Assembly: GCA_964059195.1 (NCBI GenBank)
Contig: CAXKWD010000002.1
Coordinates: 152,227,042-152,291,041, forward strand
Direction: 5' to 3'
Length of the DNA stretch: 64,000 nucleotides
From: Ectobius pallidus
Taxonomy: Eukaryota; Arthropoda; Insecta; Blattodea; Ectobiidae
The notes under the pieces are model-generated. The model was not told the origin of the DNA. It saw only the letters and a list, made by a program, of their open reading frames with translations, and did no database searches. Positions 43,397-54,105 of this stretch are shown in pieces. Numbering within the stretch: position 1 is the first letter of the stretch; every line of letters starts with the position of its first letter. A program made the position numbers and the translations under genes.

Positions 43397-46084
43397 GGGT
43401 CAATCCATTAGAAATGAACCAGGCCAAGTTGCTCGACATTTTTTATTTTCCCAATTTTTTTACCAGTTATTTCCCAACTAAAGGTGAGTTCAAAACTATG
43501 GGAAAAAAATTTTTGGGCTCATATTTTTTTTTTTTGGCGGCCATTTTAAGTTTGCTTTTTAACCATATTTCAGTCGAAAACATGTTTTGCACAAATGTAT
43601 GTAACTCTGTTAATTTTATAGATAACAAGACAAAATAAACACCAAAATTATCAGAATGAAATGCTCTACATTTTTGTTTTCACACAATATTACCTAAGTA
43701 GTGAGGAAAGTGAAGAAAAAAATTCAAAACTACAAATTGAAAATTGACTTAAAACGGGAGTTTTCGTGCCGCAAAATTATTAGAAGGAAGAAAGACTCGC
43801 CCTTAATTTTTTTTTCTGGTGTAGACCTACTATAGGACTACTCGCTGTAGAAGTTTAAAGCTTGAGAATTTTGCCGTTTTTTTTATACGATTTTTCAAAA
43901 ATGCCCAAAACCGTATTTTGGCAATATTTGAAGTAGAATATCTGCCTACGGGAGATGACGCAGCGGTCGGGTGGTAGGCCAAGTCCCTCCAGGGATGTAG
44001 CGCCACGGAGTTTAGTTTAGTATCTCAAAAGGGACTGAGTGAAAAATTATGAAATTTATCAGATAACACCTCTTTATGATATAAAGACGTGTTAAAAATT
44101 TGGTGACTGAGACTCAACTGGTTCCCGAGTTATAGTGCATCGAAGTTGGTCATAACTGCAAACTATGCACCGAAATTTCAACACTCTTCAAAGCTTTGAG
44201 GAAACCAAAAATTTGCCATGCTAACTGATGAAATGTAGCCTACATATACAACTCTTTTGTGTAACAAACTTAGGCTCACAAAAATTTTATATTTAAAATT
44301 ACAAAGTGATTTTTACTATTAAATCACCGTTAAATTTCGTGTGCCTATAACGCAATTTTTGCCAAATTCGATGCACTGTAACTCGGGAACCAGTTAAGTC
44401 TCAGTCACCAAATTTTTATCAAATCTTTATATCATAAAGAGGTGTTATGTGTATAAATTTCATAATTTTTCACTCAGTCCCTTTTGAGATATTCTACCTC
44501 AAATATTGCCAAAATACGGTTTTGGGCATTTTTGAAAAATTGTATAAAAGAAACCGCAAAGTTCTCAAGCTTTAAACTTCTACAGCGAGTAGTCCTGTAG
44601 TAGATCTACACCAGAAAAAAACATTAAGGGCGAGTCTTTCTTCCTTCTAATAATTTTGCGGCACCAAAACTCCCGTTTTAAGTCAATTTTCAATTTGTAG
44701 TTTTGATTTTTTTTCTTCACTTTCCTCACTACTTAGGTAATATTGTGTTAAAACAAAAATGTAGAGCAATTCATTCTGATAATTTTGGTGTTTATTTTGT
44801 CTTGTTATCTATAAAATTAACAGAGTTACATAGCCTACATTTGTGCAAAACAAGTTTCCGGCCGAAAAACTGTTACAAAGAAAACTTAAAATGGCCGCCA
44901 AGAAAAAAGTATGAGCCTAAAAAATGTTTTACTGTAGTTTTGAACTCACCTAATATTGGGGAGTAACTGGTAAAAAAAAATTAAGAAAATAAAAAATGTT
45001 GAGCAAAAAATGTTATTCAATTTGGTTCATTTCTAATGGATTGACCCTATTTTGGCATTATTTGAAGCAGAATATCTCAGAAGGGCCTGAGTGAAAATTA
45101 TGAAATTTATACACATAACACCTCCTTACGATATAAAGATGTGATAATAATTTGGTGACTGAGACTGAACTGGTTCCAGAGTTACAGTGCATCGAAGTTG
45201 GCCAAAAATTGCAAACTATGCACCGAAATTTCAACGCTTTGAGGAAATTATAAATCTGTCATGTTAACTGATGAAATGAAGCCTACATGTACAACTCTTT
45301 TGTGTAACATACTAAGGTTCACTAAAATTTTGCATTTAAAATTACAATGTGATTTTTACTATTAAATCACCGTTAAAATTCATGTGCGTATAATGCAAGT
45401 TTTGGCCAAATTCGATGCACTGTAACTCGGGAACCAGTTGAGTGTCAGTCACCAAATTTTTATCACATCTTTATATCATAAAGAGGTGTTATCTATATAA
45501 ATTTCATAATTTTTCACTCAGTCCCTTTTGAGATATTCTACTTCAAATATTGCCAAAATACGGTTTTGGGCATTTTTTATAAATTGTATTAAAAAAACTG
45601 CAAAGTTCTCAAGCTTTAAACTTCTACAGCGAGTAGTCCTATAGTAGGCCTACACCAGAAAAAAAAATGAAGGGCGAGTCTTTCTTCCTTCTAATAATTT
45701 TGCGGCACGAAAACTCCCGTTTTAAGTCAATTTTCAATTTGTAGTTTTGAATTTTTTTCTTCACTTTCCTCACTACTTAGGTAATATTGTGTTAAAACAA
45801 AAATGTAGAGCATTTCATTCTGATAATTTTGGTGTTTATTTTGTCTTGTTATCTATAAAATTAACAGAGTTACATACATTTGTGCAAAACATGTTTTCGA
45901 CTGAAATATGGTTAAAAAGCAAACTTAAAATGGCCGCCAAAAAAAAAGTATGAGCCCAAATTTTTTTTTACCATAGTTTTGAACTCACCTTTAGTTGGGA
46001 AATAACTGGTAAAAAAATTAGGAAAGTCAAAAATGTCGAGCAACAAATTTTATTAAATTTGGTTCATTTCTAATGGATTGACCC
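43397..46084. mobile_element. Long palindromic TIR element, 2.69 kb, TSD ACTA
   Basis: The ends are GGGTCAATCCATTAGAAATG and its inverse. ACTA is duplicated at 43393-43396 and 46085-46088. Bases 43397-45048 form a near-complete palindrome (arms of about 750 bp) that itself ends in the terminal sequence. Bases 45049-46084 repeat it, lacking the first 520 bp. There is no coding capacity. A further lone arm lies at 48050-48660. Confidence 0.85.
43944..44020. mobile_element. 77-bp insertion in the palindrome arm, TSD TATCT
   Basis: The right arm runs uninterrupted across this point. The left arm has GCCTACGGGAGATGACGCAG through GAGTTTAGTTTAG between two TATCT copies (43939-43943 and 44021-44025). 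It is GC-rich and looks like a SINE fragment. Confidence 0.75.
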
Positions 46085-46304
46085 ACTACCAACCGCCTTT
46101 TCCCCAGACTAATTTGTCTCTTTAATTGTTGAATGATCCTCTTATGTATGGCTGGTATTTATTGCAAAACTGCCACCGGGTTGTTGACTCACTTGCAGTG
46201 CAACAAAATAAATCATTAAAATATATATTCAATAACACATCAGCTTTGATCGGTTGGTAACGCAGCCAATTTCTCCCCGCTATACTTCAAATGAAAATCG
46301 GATG

Positions 46305-46415
46305 TTCACTACAAAACTTCAAACTTCCCTCTTTCAAATGATAAGATATTTTATTTATGTTAAGAAGTATTAGTGAAAATATGGTCTTATGAAATCGTCC
46401 AAAAATTATGCACAC
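46305..46415. repeat. Inverted repeat arm, partner at 42562-42668
   Basis: Inverse complement of the arm described at 42562. It lies just right of the palindromic element. Confidence 0.7.
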
Positions 46416-46583
46416 GGTGTATCATTTACAACTTACACATCACAAAACTATTGATAGGCCTATACTATAACGCTTGGATCATGAACTTATCATTCTACCT
46501 TGCTTTGTATTCATTAAGAAGTTTTGATATTTCTTCACTTAGTTTTGGGGAAATGTTACGTGTCCTTCCAGTAGTTGTAAATT

Positions 46584-46775
46584 CTAAGGCATTTTAGTTT
46601 CTTTAAAACATTGTTCATGGGCACCCAAATCTGGCCTTTCTCTTTTTTTCTTAAAAGCTGTCCTTGGTCCGGCGGGATGATAAAATGTTACAAGCATATC
46701 TTTCTTTACATCATCAATGTCATTCACGTCTGCCAGCCACCGTTGAACGCAGGACCACTTGTACACTTCACACAA
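46584..46775 (-). pseudogene. Unidentified decayed coding fragment
   Basis: The minus-strand frame reads YKWSCVQRWLADVNDIDDVK and KDMLVTFYHPAGPRTAFKK. After a shift it continues NLQLLEGHVTFPQN toward 46,540. The composition and conserved-looking aromatics suggest genuine former coding sequence, possibly a TE-borne protein. I cannot name the family. The SINE at 46,790 begins right at its upstream edge, so the rest of the gene may have been displaced. Confidence 0.45.
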
Positions 46776-46789
46776 GAGATTCTATCCCA

Positions 46790-47040
46790 GGCAGATGATA
46801 GGATTGGGGGGGGGGGGGGAGGCATGATGTCAGCATGTGGACACCCACGGCCGTTAATGATGGTTTCCATGACCGGAGCCGCTATTTCTCTATCAAGTAG
46901 CTCCTCAATTTGAATCACGAGGCTGAGTGCACCCCGTTCCAGACCTTCCTACCTCAGAAAAATCCGAGGAGGTACCGGGATCAAACCCGGGCCGACAAAT
47001 CTGTAGTAAGCGACGCTAACCACAAGACCACGCCGGTGGT
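46790..47040 (-). repeat. tRNA-derived SINE
   Basis: On the minus strand it opens GGCGTGGTCTTGTGGTTAGC, containing an A-box-like TGGTTAGCG. After about 35 bp comes CGGGTTTGATCCCGG, a B-box inside a perfect T-arm-like stem. It then continues with ACGGCCGTGGGTGTCC and ends in a G/C homopolymer near 46805-46819. The body resembles that at 58,795-59,030. Confidence 0.75.
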
Positions 47041-47229
47041 CATCTTTTATACATTAATACTTTTTTTATTACAAAGACTAGTGCACGTACATACAAACAT
47101 TAGGATTGCCTGATGTTCAGTTTGGGATCAAATTATTTTGACTATAGATTTTCTTAATGTTAAATACATTAATCTCGGAATAGATTAGTTCAGTTGGTTA
47201 GACCAACCACTTTTTTAAACAAATTTTGA

Positions 47230-47427
47230 TTATGCGTTCTTATGAGATATACGTGAAAATCCAATAATAGGGACCTTCTACGGGCGACCCTGCACCCCGC
47301 TCACCTCTCACCCTCGGGAACTTTTAATATGTTGTTCAGGACAGTCCCCCTGACAACTCTGCCAAATTTCAAAACTACACTATTTTTTTTCCTATTCAGT
47401 GTTTTTTGACATTTATTGACTGGACTA
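47230..47427. repeat. Solo terminus related to the XPG element
   Basis: It ends TTATTGACTGGACTA at 47427. Reading inward, it matches the order of the 35152 terminus: a run like CATATTAAAAGTTCC, then GAGGTGAGCGGGGTGCAGGG and a GAGATATACGTGAAAA word. The partner end was not found in the window. The SINE at 46,790-47,040 and the coding scrap at 46,584-46,775 lie just inside. Confidence 0.72.
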
Positions 47428-47689
47428 TATTCGTACGTCGGTCTGGTGGCAGGAGCAGAGAGGAGAGAAACTAGAGCTAAAGGCGTGTTCGTTGCGCTGC
47501 CCGAGTATTCACATGCTCGTTATATAACTTATCGCATTATAGTAGTTAGTCTAATTTTTGCAAGAGGGATTATTCTGAGTTTCTTGGCCAATTTATGAGG
47601 AAAAAAATGTTGCATCATCTTTCTGTCATCAGAGGATCCTGATAATATTAGCTTACAAATGATTCTCTGTTAAAACTCATAGACTCTTG

Positions 47690-47880
47690 GATTCGCATTC
47701 GGGAGGTCCCAGATTCAAATCCGGCCAATTTCATAGCGAGTCAATCCATTTGAAATCAGCCAAATAGAATAAAATCGCCCTGCAGGCTGCAGCATGGAAA
47801 TGCTGTCAGCATCAAGGGCACCTTCGCTGAATCCTCAGGCCTGGAGGAGGTGTATTTTCTTTTACCTCTCCTATTACTTA
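47690..47880 (+). repeat. tRNA-derived SINE
   Basis: GGATTCGCATTCGGGAGGTC and AGATTCAAATCCGGCC form a B-box-like T-arm. The body is CATAGCGAGTCAATCC, then GCAGCATGGAAATGCTG and GGCCTGGAGGAGGTG. The A-box part is degenerate. Confidence 0.6.
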
Positions 47881-48049
47881 TCTAGGGTTTCTTCTGACGT
47901 GAATTTATGTAGTTAAATATCGTAAGAAATTACTCGCATATCTGTGTATTTATGCTCGCATTAAATTGTATAATAATTTTGAAATTAATTGCCATAGTTT
48001 CCTGGACAAAAGAGCATTGAATGACTTGGACGATACTCACTATACGGTG

Positions 48050-48660
48050 AATAAAATTTGTTGCTCAACATTGTTTTATTTTCCTAATTTTTTTTTACCA
48101 GTTACTCCATAATACTAGGTGAGTTCAGAACTATGGTAAAAAAAAAATTAGGCTCATACTTTTTCTTTGGCGGCCATTTTAAGTTTGCTTTGTAACCGTT
48201 TTCGGCCGAAAACAAGTTTTGCACAAATGTATCCAACTCTGTTCATTTTATAGATAACAGTACAAAATAAAAACCAAAATTATCAGAATGATATGCTCTA
48301 GATTTTTTGTCCTAACGTATTACGTAAGTAGTGAGGAAAGTGAAGGAAAAAAACTCACAACTACAAATTGAAAATTAACTTAAAACGGGAGTTTTAATGC
48401 TGCAAAATTATTAAAAGGAAGAATTTTGTTTCTTGTGTAGATTTATTATAGGACTATTTGCTGTAGAAGTTTCAAACTTGAGAACTTAAAAAATGCTCAA
48501 AAGCACATTTTGGCAATATTTGAAGTAGAATTAAAAATTATGAAATTAATACAGATAACACCTCTTTATGATATAAACATATGAAAAAAAAATTGGTGAC
48601 TGAGATTCAACTGGTTTCGGAGTTATAGTGCATCAAAGTTGACCAAAAATTTCGTTATAC
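48050..48660. repeat. Lone arm of the palindromic element family
   Basis: It follows the left arm of 43397 from the GCTCAACATT.TTTTATTTTCC block through GGCGGCCATTTTAAGTTTGC, AAGTAGTGAGGAAAGTGAAG and ACGGGAGTTTT to GTGCATCAAAGTTGACCAAA. It lacks the outermost 25-30 bp. Confidence 0.85.
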
Positions 48661-50247
48661 GCACATAACATTTTACACTCGTGTTCTTGAAGGAACAACG
48701 GGATGTTATGCCTACGTGACGCCCGCAGCCTGTATGATATTGTTACACGATAATATGATAGAAATAAAATTTTACATATACCCTACCGTACTTTGAATAT
48801 ATTAATTCTTAAATACAGTTGTCTCTAATGCAAAGAAAACATGCGACAACAAATTTAGTGTGATTTTACAGAATACACTTTTTTAAAACTAGATAACTGC
48901 TCGTCACTATCAAATTTGTACAGTTCCTAATCGTTGTTAATTCTATAGCAAAAGTAGATAACTACATGAGTAAAGATTAATATTTTCGTGTGAATTTGAA
49001 AAGTAGAATTATGTGGATTTTGTGAATTCGATATTTGAAGCCTTCAGATATGCTGCAGAATGACTTGTAAACCGAAACATGTATTTTATTTTATTTTAAT
49101 TTAATTAATTTACTTTATCCCTTTATATCCGCATGAAAATTATAGATTTCCGGGAATCTTTGAAATAATGTGTTTTTTAATGCATTGAATTTATTATGAT
49201 CCTGCTTTATAGTTTGAAAGCAGTCACTTTGCATCTGTTAATCATATACTTTATTTAATAGTAGGCACCAATTTATACTTTGCATTTATATCGTTTGTAT
49301 TGTAAAAAAAACTCTCTGCTTTCGATTAGAAGTAATTCATGACCTAAACCAGTGACCATTAATATTCCGTTGATGTGTATTTAGCTATCTATAACTGTTT
49401 GTTACTTTTATGTATGTATTTCATATTCCTAATATTTGTCTTCTTTTACAGGTAAGTATGCGGGCTGGCTAACAAGCTTTGTGGGCATTGAAACTGTTAG
49501 TTGTAAGTATACCTACCGTTTTCATTTGTTGTGGCACTTTATACTTTGTGAATGAATGGATTTTGAATTCTACAGAATATTAGATAACGCACTGTGAGGG
49601 AACAGTTTACAACTTAAGACTGTCACCGTAGTAGTGAAACGTTACCGGAACTCTCTCTGGAAAATAATCTAAATCATTCTCTCAATCCGCAAGCTCTCTT
49701 TTCTCAGGTGAAATAAATAAATAAATAAATACATACATAAAAAGTAATTTTCAAACCATTGAGGGCTTCAGTTCAAACAAATTTGAATAGACTACAGTGC
49801 CTTATTCCTCTCTGAATCTCTCGAATGAGAATAATATTCTACTCGATTGGGAATGAACTGAGTCCGTATTAGCTCGTTATTGTCACGTCAGTCCTGTAAA
49901 GTGCAAGCCGAGAAGTACGTGGAGCAAGAATAAGGTCCTCGTGGTCGCTGCATGAGTTTAGACTTCGTCGTGACAAAAAGATATAACGCGCGAGCATGAA
50001 CTACAAATTTTCTTCAAGACATATTTTATAATACCAGCAGAATATTAAACCAGGGCGCAAATTCTGGTCGACAGATCACCATTGGCGACTAGAATTCTGA
50101 GGCGGTTGACAGAGATTGAAATTTGGAAAATAGCTATCCTAATTTACTTCTATTATTTTGGTTTCCGCAACTAAATAAAATTCAATATTAGGTATTGCCA
50201 CATACAATTTCCACGTAAGAAAGATGACTGAATATTCATAGGCCCAT

Positions 50248-50250
<3 letters not shown>
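48661..50250. other. No gene identified; recursive-splice-like site at 49450
   Basis: AT-rich DNA. The one distinct motif is TTGTCTTCTTTTACAG followed at once by GTAAGTATG (junction 49451/49452). Confidence 0.4.
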
Positions 50251-50292
<42 letters not shown>

Positions 50293-50300
50293 GTAATAAG
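50251..50300. repeat. (AAT)n microsatellite
   Basis: About 14 AAT units, then AGTAATAAG, immediately before the LINE fragment. Confidence 0.9.
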
Positions 50301-50757
50301 AAAGGAGGCAGGGGTCTCATTGACATTGGATTATTGCACGAAAAGCAACTGTGGAACCTGCACTTCTACAATAATAATTCATTATTACACCAAGTAGTAG
50401 CACAAGCGAATGCAGGATATACACCATTAAACCTAATATACACATTGCAGCCAGCTCCAAAATCAAAATCAGAAACACTTGATTCCAAAAATGTTACAAT
50501 GGAAGAGGAAGCAACTACATGTTAAGCATGCAAATGATCTTAACCAAGATTATGTTGACATACAAGCGTCAAACAGCTGGTTGACTCGTGCAGCTTTGTA
50601 TATGGAAACAGAAGGATTCCTAATGGCAATACAAGATCAGGTGATTGCAACGAAGAATTATAGGAAATACATTTTAAGTAAGCAGGGTATTGAAGATCAC
50701 TGCAGAAATTGTGGAGAACAAAAAGAGACAATAGATCATATCACATCTGCATGTTAA
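50298..50757 (+). pseudogene. Non-LTR retrotransposon RT C-terminus with CCHC finger
   Basis: The first frame opens KKGGRGLIDIGLLHEKQLWN and then YTPLNLIYTLQ, and stops at 50,524. A frame shifted near 50,480 continues WLTRAALYMETEGFLMAIQD, then the cysteine/histidine finger CRNC(8)H(4)C at about 50,702-50,754, and a stop at 50755-50757. This ending is shared by a family of LINE ORF2 proteins widespread in invertebrates. The copy is 5'-truncated and frameshifted. (AAT)n tracts lie on both sides. Confidence 0.75.
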
Positions 50758-50959
50758 AAAAAAAAACTAGCACCCATAGAATATCTGAAGAGACATGCCA
50801 AAATAATTTATCAGAAGTTAGCTCAACAGCATAAGCTAATAATAATAATAATAATAATAAATAATTTTTCGTTCAGCCAGTTACAAACCAGCAGTAGACA
50901 TCGTCCTAAACATTAAACAGAGAACTACTATATAAAGCATTAAAACATAAAAATTAATC

Positions 50960-51019
50960 CTATTGTACAATATTTCTTGTGAAATATTCGTCTATCTTAT
51001 AAAAAGGATTTCTTGAGAG
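50960..51019 (-). pseudogene. LINE RT extreme C-terminus (left of hAT)
   Basis: This continues the minus-strand frame of 53388-53692 across the hAT at 51020-53387. It reads RNPFYKIDEYFTRNIVQ with the stop at 50960-50962. With one TSD copy discounted, the frame is uninterrupted. Confidence 0.7.
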
Positions 51020-51809
51020 TAGTGATGAGCGAGACCAGTCTTGGTCTTGCAGTCTTGGTCTTGGTCTTGCAGAAAATGCAAGACCGAGACCAAGACCAAG
51101 ACCGCATCAGCGTTAGCAAGACCAAGACCAAGACCGACCATGCAAGACCGAGACCAAGACCAAGACCAACCCTGCAAGACTCTGGCAAGAACAAGACCTA
51201 ACTGCAAGACTCTTGCAGTCTTGCATTTGAAAAAGTTTTATAAAGCCCCGTTGTGTATGCAGCGACCGCTACTCAAAGGCGCCGCAGAGTCGCTAGCCGG
51301 GGTAGTCCCAAGGCTAGTGGGCCTATAATATAGAGGTTGCTTCATCGTGCGGTAACCAATGAGAGCAGACCCGGTGCGTAACACTGTCCGTATCCAAAAA
51401 CGAGCGCACCATTCAAATAATACATATGAAATCTGTATACAACCTCTCTCACCACTACGATAAACAAATTACTGCAATGAAAACTAACAATTAATCTGAC
51501 GGATTTCCCTGAATGGCATTCCAGACAGCTAGTTCCTTCAATTGGTGGGAGTAAACACTCCATATTCATTTTTAAAATGTTTAATTGCAATAGTTCTCTA
51601 GTATTATGGTACGAAAGGCAAACAGATGTAACAAAGGCCCCTAAGCCATATATGAAATTTCATTTTGCGTACAATATAAATAAATTCTGCCATACAGTTA
51701 TTCAATAACTAGTTTCTCTAACCTCTCACTGGGTTAAAAGAAAGCTTTGACTGAGGATCTATAATAATTCGTTATTACAACCAAATGGTCATACTATAAT
51801 GAATGGAGC

Positions 51810-51985
51810 AACGATGGAATAAGATATGCCAGGGGAAACAGGAGCACCCCGAGAAAACCTGCCCCGACCCCACTTTGTCCATCACAAATTTCACATTGAT
51901 CCATCGAGATCCGATCCCGGGTCCCAACGGTAGAGGGCGAACGGTCTATCCACTCAGCCATGGGGCGGCCTATGATGGAGGGTTT
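51810..51985 (-). repeat. tRNA-derived SINE
   Basis: On the minus strand it begins CCGCCCCATGGCTGAGTGGA, containing the A-box TGGCTGAGTGG. GACCCGGGATCGGATC sits at the B-box place. The tail includes GGGTTTTCTCGGGGTGC, read inverted from 51,840-51,860. Confidence 0.7.
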
Positions 51986-52654
51986 GAAACTTTAATCAGT
52001 CCCTGTAACTTAAAACTCCTATTAACATGCTCAGTAGCCTATTTCATTAACGATGATATCCTTTTTTTACACCTATCATTAATATTCATAGCCTACTCTC
52101 ACATATAAAATCGATATGGAATTTATTAGATAGGTGATTTTTGATGGTAATAATGATTAAGTACAGTAGATTAAATGAATTAGTTGAATATTGAATAGTT
52201 AAGGTAATTGCTTTATTATAAAATGGTGATGGGTATGAATAAGTCTTGGTAAATACGTAGGTATTGTGAAAAAGCACGTTCTTGGAAAACAAAATTTCTT
52301 AAAGAGGATCTCAAAGCGATGGTGTATTTTCCCAGGTAGACTGAACGTGACTTTAAATAATAGACAGAGGGTTTGGTAGCAGAAGGAACTAATTATGTTA
52401 CAGGAAAGATGCGCAATCAATGTAAAAGGTATATTATGATCTAAGGAAAAGGAGATGATAATTAGTAACACTTAAACTTTAAGTTTAACAATCAGGCACG
52501 TTTCAAGTAAGTTTGGAGAAACGCGTTATAAATAAATTTGCTTCCGATTTACAAGGGTAAAACTGTAAATGTCACATATTTATGAAAAGACATGTTCCGG
52601 GTATATGGGAAGACACACTACAGAATTAAATCAGTGTGAAGATTATGTATTGTA

Positions 52655-52835
52655 TGAGACCTTTGGCTATACGCACCAATGCTCTACCAACTCAGCTAAG
52701 CCGGAGTTCAATTCACAGCGCCAGATGGAATCTTTCTCCTATGATTGCTCTAAGTTTTCTCCTATAATATTCTAATGTAATGTCCAACAGAGACAATAAT
52801 CTGTGGTTCATGAATACTTATATATCTAGCCGTTA
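52655..52835 (-). repeat. tRNA-headed dispersed repeat, third copy, rearranged
   Basis: It keeps the acceptor, D-arm and anticodon arm of the tRNA-like sequence (52659-52705, minus strand). Then come CACAGCGCCAGATGG and TTTCTCCTATGAT, and the outer flank in the opposite orientation (TCTCCTATAATATTC to CTGTGGTTCATGAATA). The T-arm is gone. Confidence 0.72.
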
Positions 52836-53387
52836 TGTATCATACACATCTTGTTAATATTACTTCTTGTCTCCAGAGACGTTCAATTTGAAATTTTACA
52901 ATATAATATTCATAATTTTACACTCTCAAATAGTGTTAGCATCTCGTGGATTTTGGGTTTAAAGTTCTGCAATAGGATAACAGAGAATATTTAAACTTAC
53001 ACTCAAAGTTTACTGTTCTAGCTTATATCACCATGGACATTTCGGCAAACAGTGTGACATCACTTTACTGTTTACATAGTCAAAGCAACTAAAAGCAATT
53101 AGCTTTCGTTACTTTCGCAAGCAATAACACACATGTAATCGGTGTAACTTGTAAACGCCATAGATCACAGTAAGATGCATAAAATAAAATTGCAAGACTC
53201 TTGCAACAAGACCAAGACCGAGTATGCAAGACCGAGACCAAGACCAAGACCACTGATGCAAGACCGAGACCAAGACCAAGACCAGGGTTACCTATGCAAG
53301 ACCAAGACCAAGACTGAGAGTACAATACCAAGACCAAGACCAAGACCGCCTTGGTCTTGGTCTTGGTCTTGCATTTGCTCATCACTA

Positions 53388-53692
53388 CTTGAGAGCCATT
53401 CATGTACCGTATTTGCATATATATTAAAAGGCAAATGATGCCAGGCTAAAGGTAATCTATTATACAGTCTTAATCCTAGATAATGGTGGTACCTCATAGT
53501 TGTAGACAATCTACATCTTGGTAAGTCTAAATTATTACTGCGCCTTGTTTGATGACCGTGTATGTTGTTTCTTGATTTATACAAATGTACATTTTTTTTA
53601 ACATAGATTAAAACATCATATATGTACAAATTAATGATGGATAAAATTCCTGTTTGAATAAATAGTGGTCTACAATGAGGACTGTAGCCCAT
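53388..53692 (-). pseudogene. LINE reverse transcriptase C-terminal region (right of hAT)
   Basis: The minus-strand frame reads MGYSPHCRPLFIQTGILSII, then IHGHQTRRSNNLDLPRCRLS, then LGLRLYNRLPLAWHHLPF. This is the well-known C-terminal segment of CR1/jockey-like RTs (LFxxxxILxxxxLYxxE, H.(Y/Q)TR...L..P..R.S, LYN.LP). The apparent extension into a QDQDQ tract is read-through into the hAT. Upstream, past 53,692, the frame degrades. Confidence 0.8.
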
Positions 53693-53865
53693 ATTTTGCT
53701 TACAGTCCTAGTATCATAGAAAATGACAGCATTAAAATATATTGGAACCGCAGTATCCTAAGTGACAAAAAAAATAAGCTGCAAACGACCAGACATAATA
53801 TTGGTACATAAATCCATAAATAGGCCTAGTACTTATTTGATAGATGATCAATACCCAAAACACAC

Positions 53866-54105
53866 TCTATGCATGTTGTTTGGATTGAAAAGGTGGATAA
53901 ATACAAAGAACTGCCTGATGGAATAAAAGAGATGTGGAAGCAGACATCAGTGAATGTGGTTTCAGTAATATCAGCTACCGGTATGGTCCCAAAGAAGACG
54001 ATAATGAGCCTAGAGAAGCTGAACCTACAAGCCTCGCTATGTGTCCAATTGCAGAAGGCAGTCATATAGTCCGAAGAACTCTTGGAAAAGACTGTTAATT
54101 GTGTA
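53866..54105 (+). pseudogene. LINE RT C-terminal fragment (ISATG motif type)
   Basis: The frame reads EKVDKYKELPDGIKEMWK, then VNVVSVISATGMVPKKTIMS, then VQLQKAVI, where a TAG interrupts (54067-54069). The order EK..KY..L...I, (V)ISATG.(I/V)PK and (Y)xQLQKAVIL is typical of the same LINE family as the fragment at 50,298-50,757. It is a different piece of the ORF and is separately truncated. Confidence 0.65.

Larger units (their letters stand above)
51020..53387. mobile_element. hAT element, 2.37 kb, with AAGACC arrays
   Basis: Both termini begin TAGTGATGAGC. The 8-bp TSD CTTGAGAG is exact at 51012-51019 and 53388-53395. The first and last 200 bp consist largely of CAAGACC words in both orientations (AAGACCAAGACC and GGTCTTGGTCTTGG). 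No transposase is visible. At least two SINE-like segments lie inside (51810-51985 and 52655-52835). Confidence 0.93.

Noticed and set aside
51013..53438. ORFs rich in DQDQ and VLVLVL
   Set aside because: Translations of the AAGACC arrays of the hAT ends.
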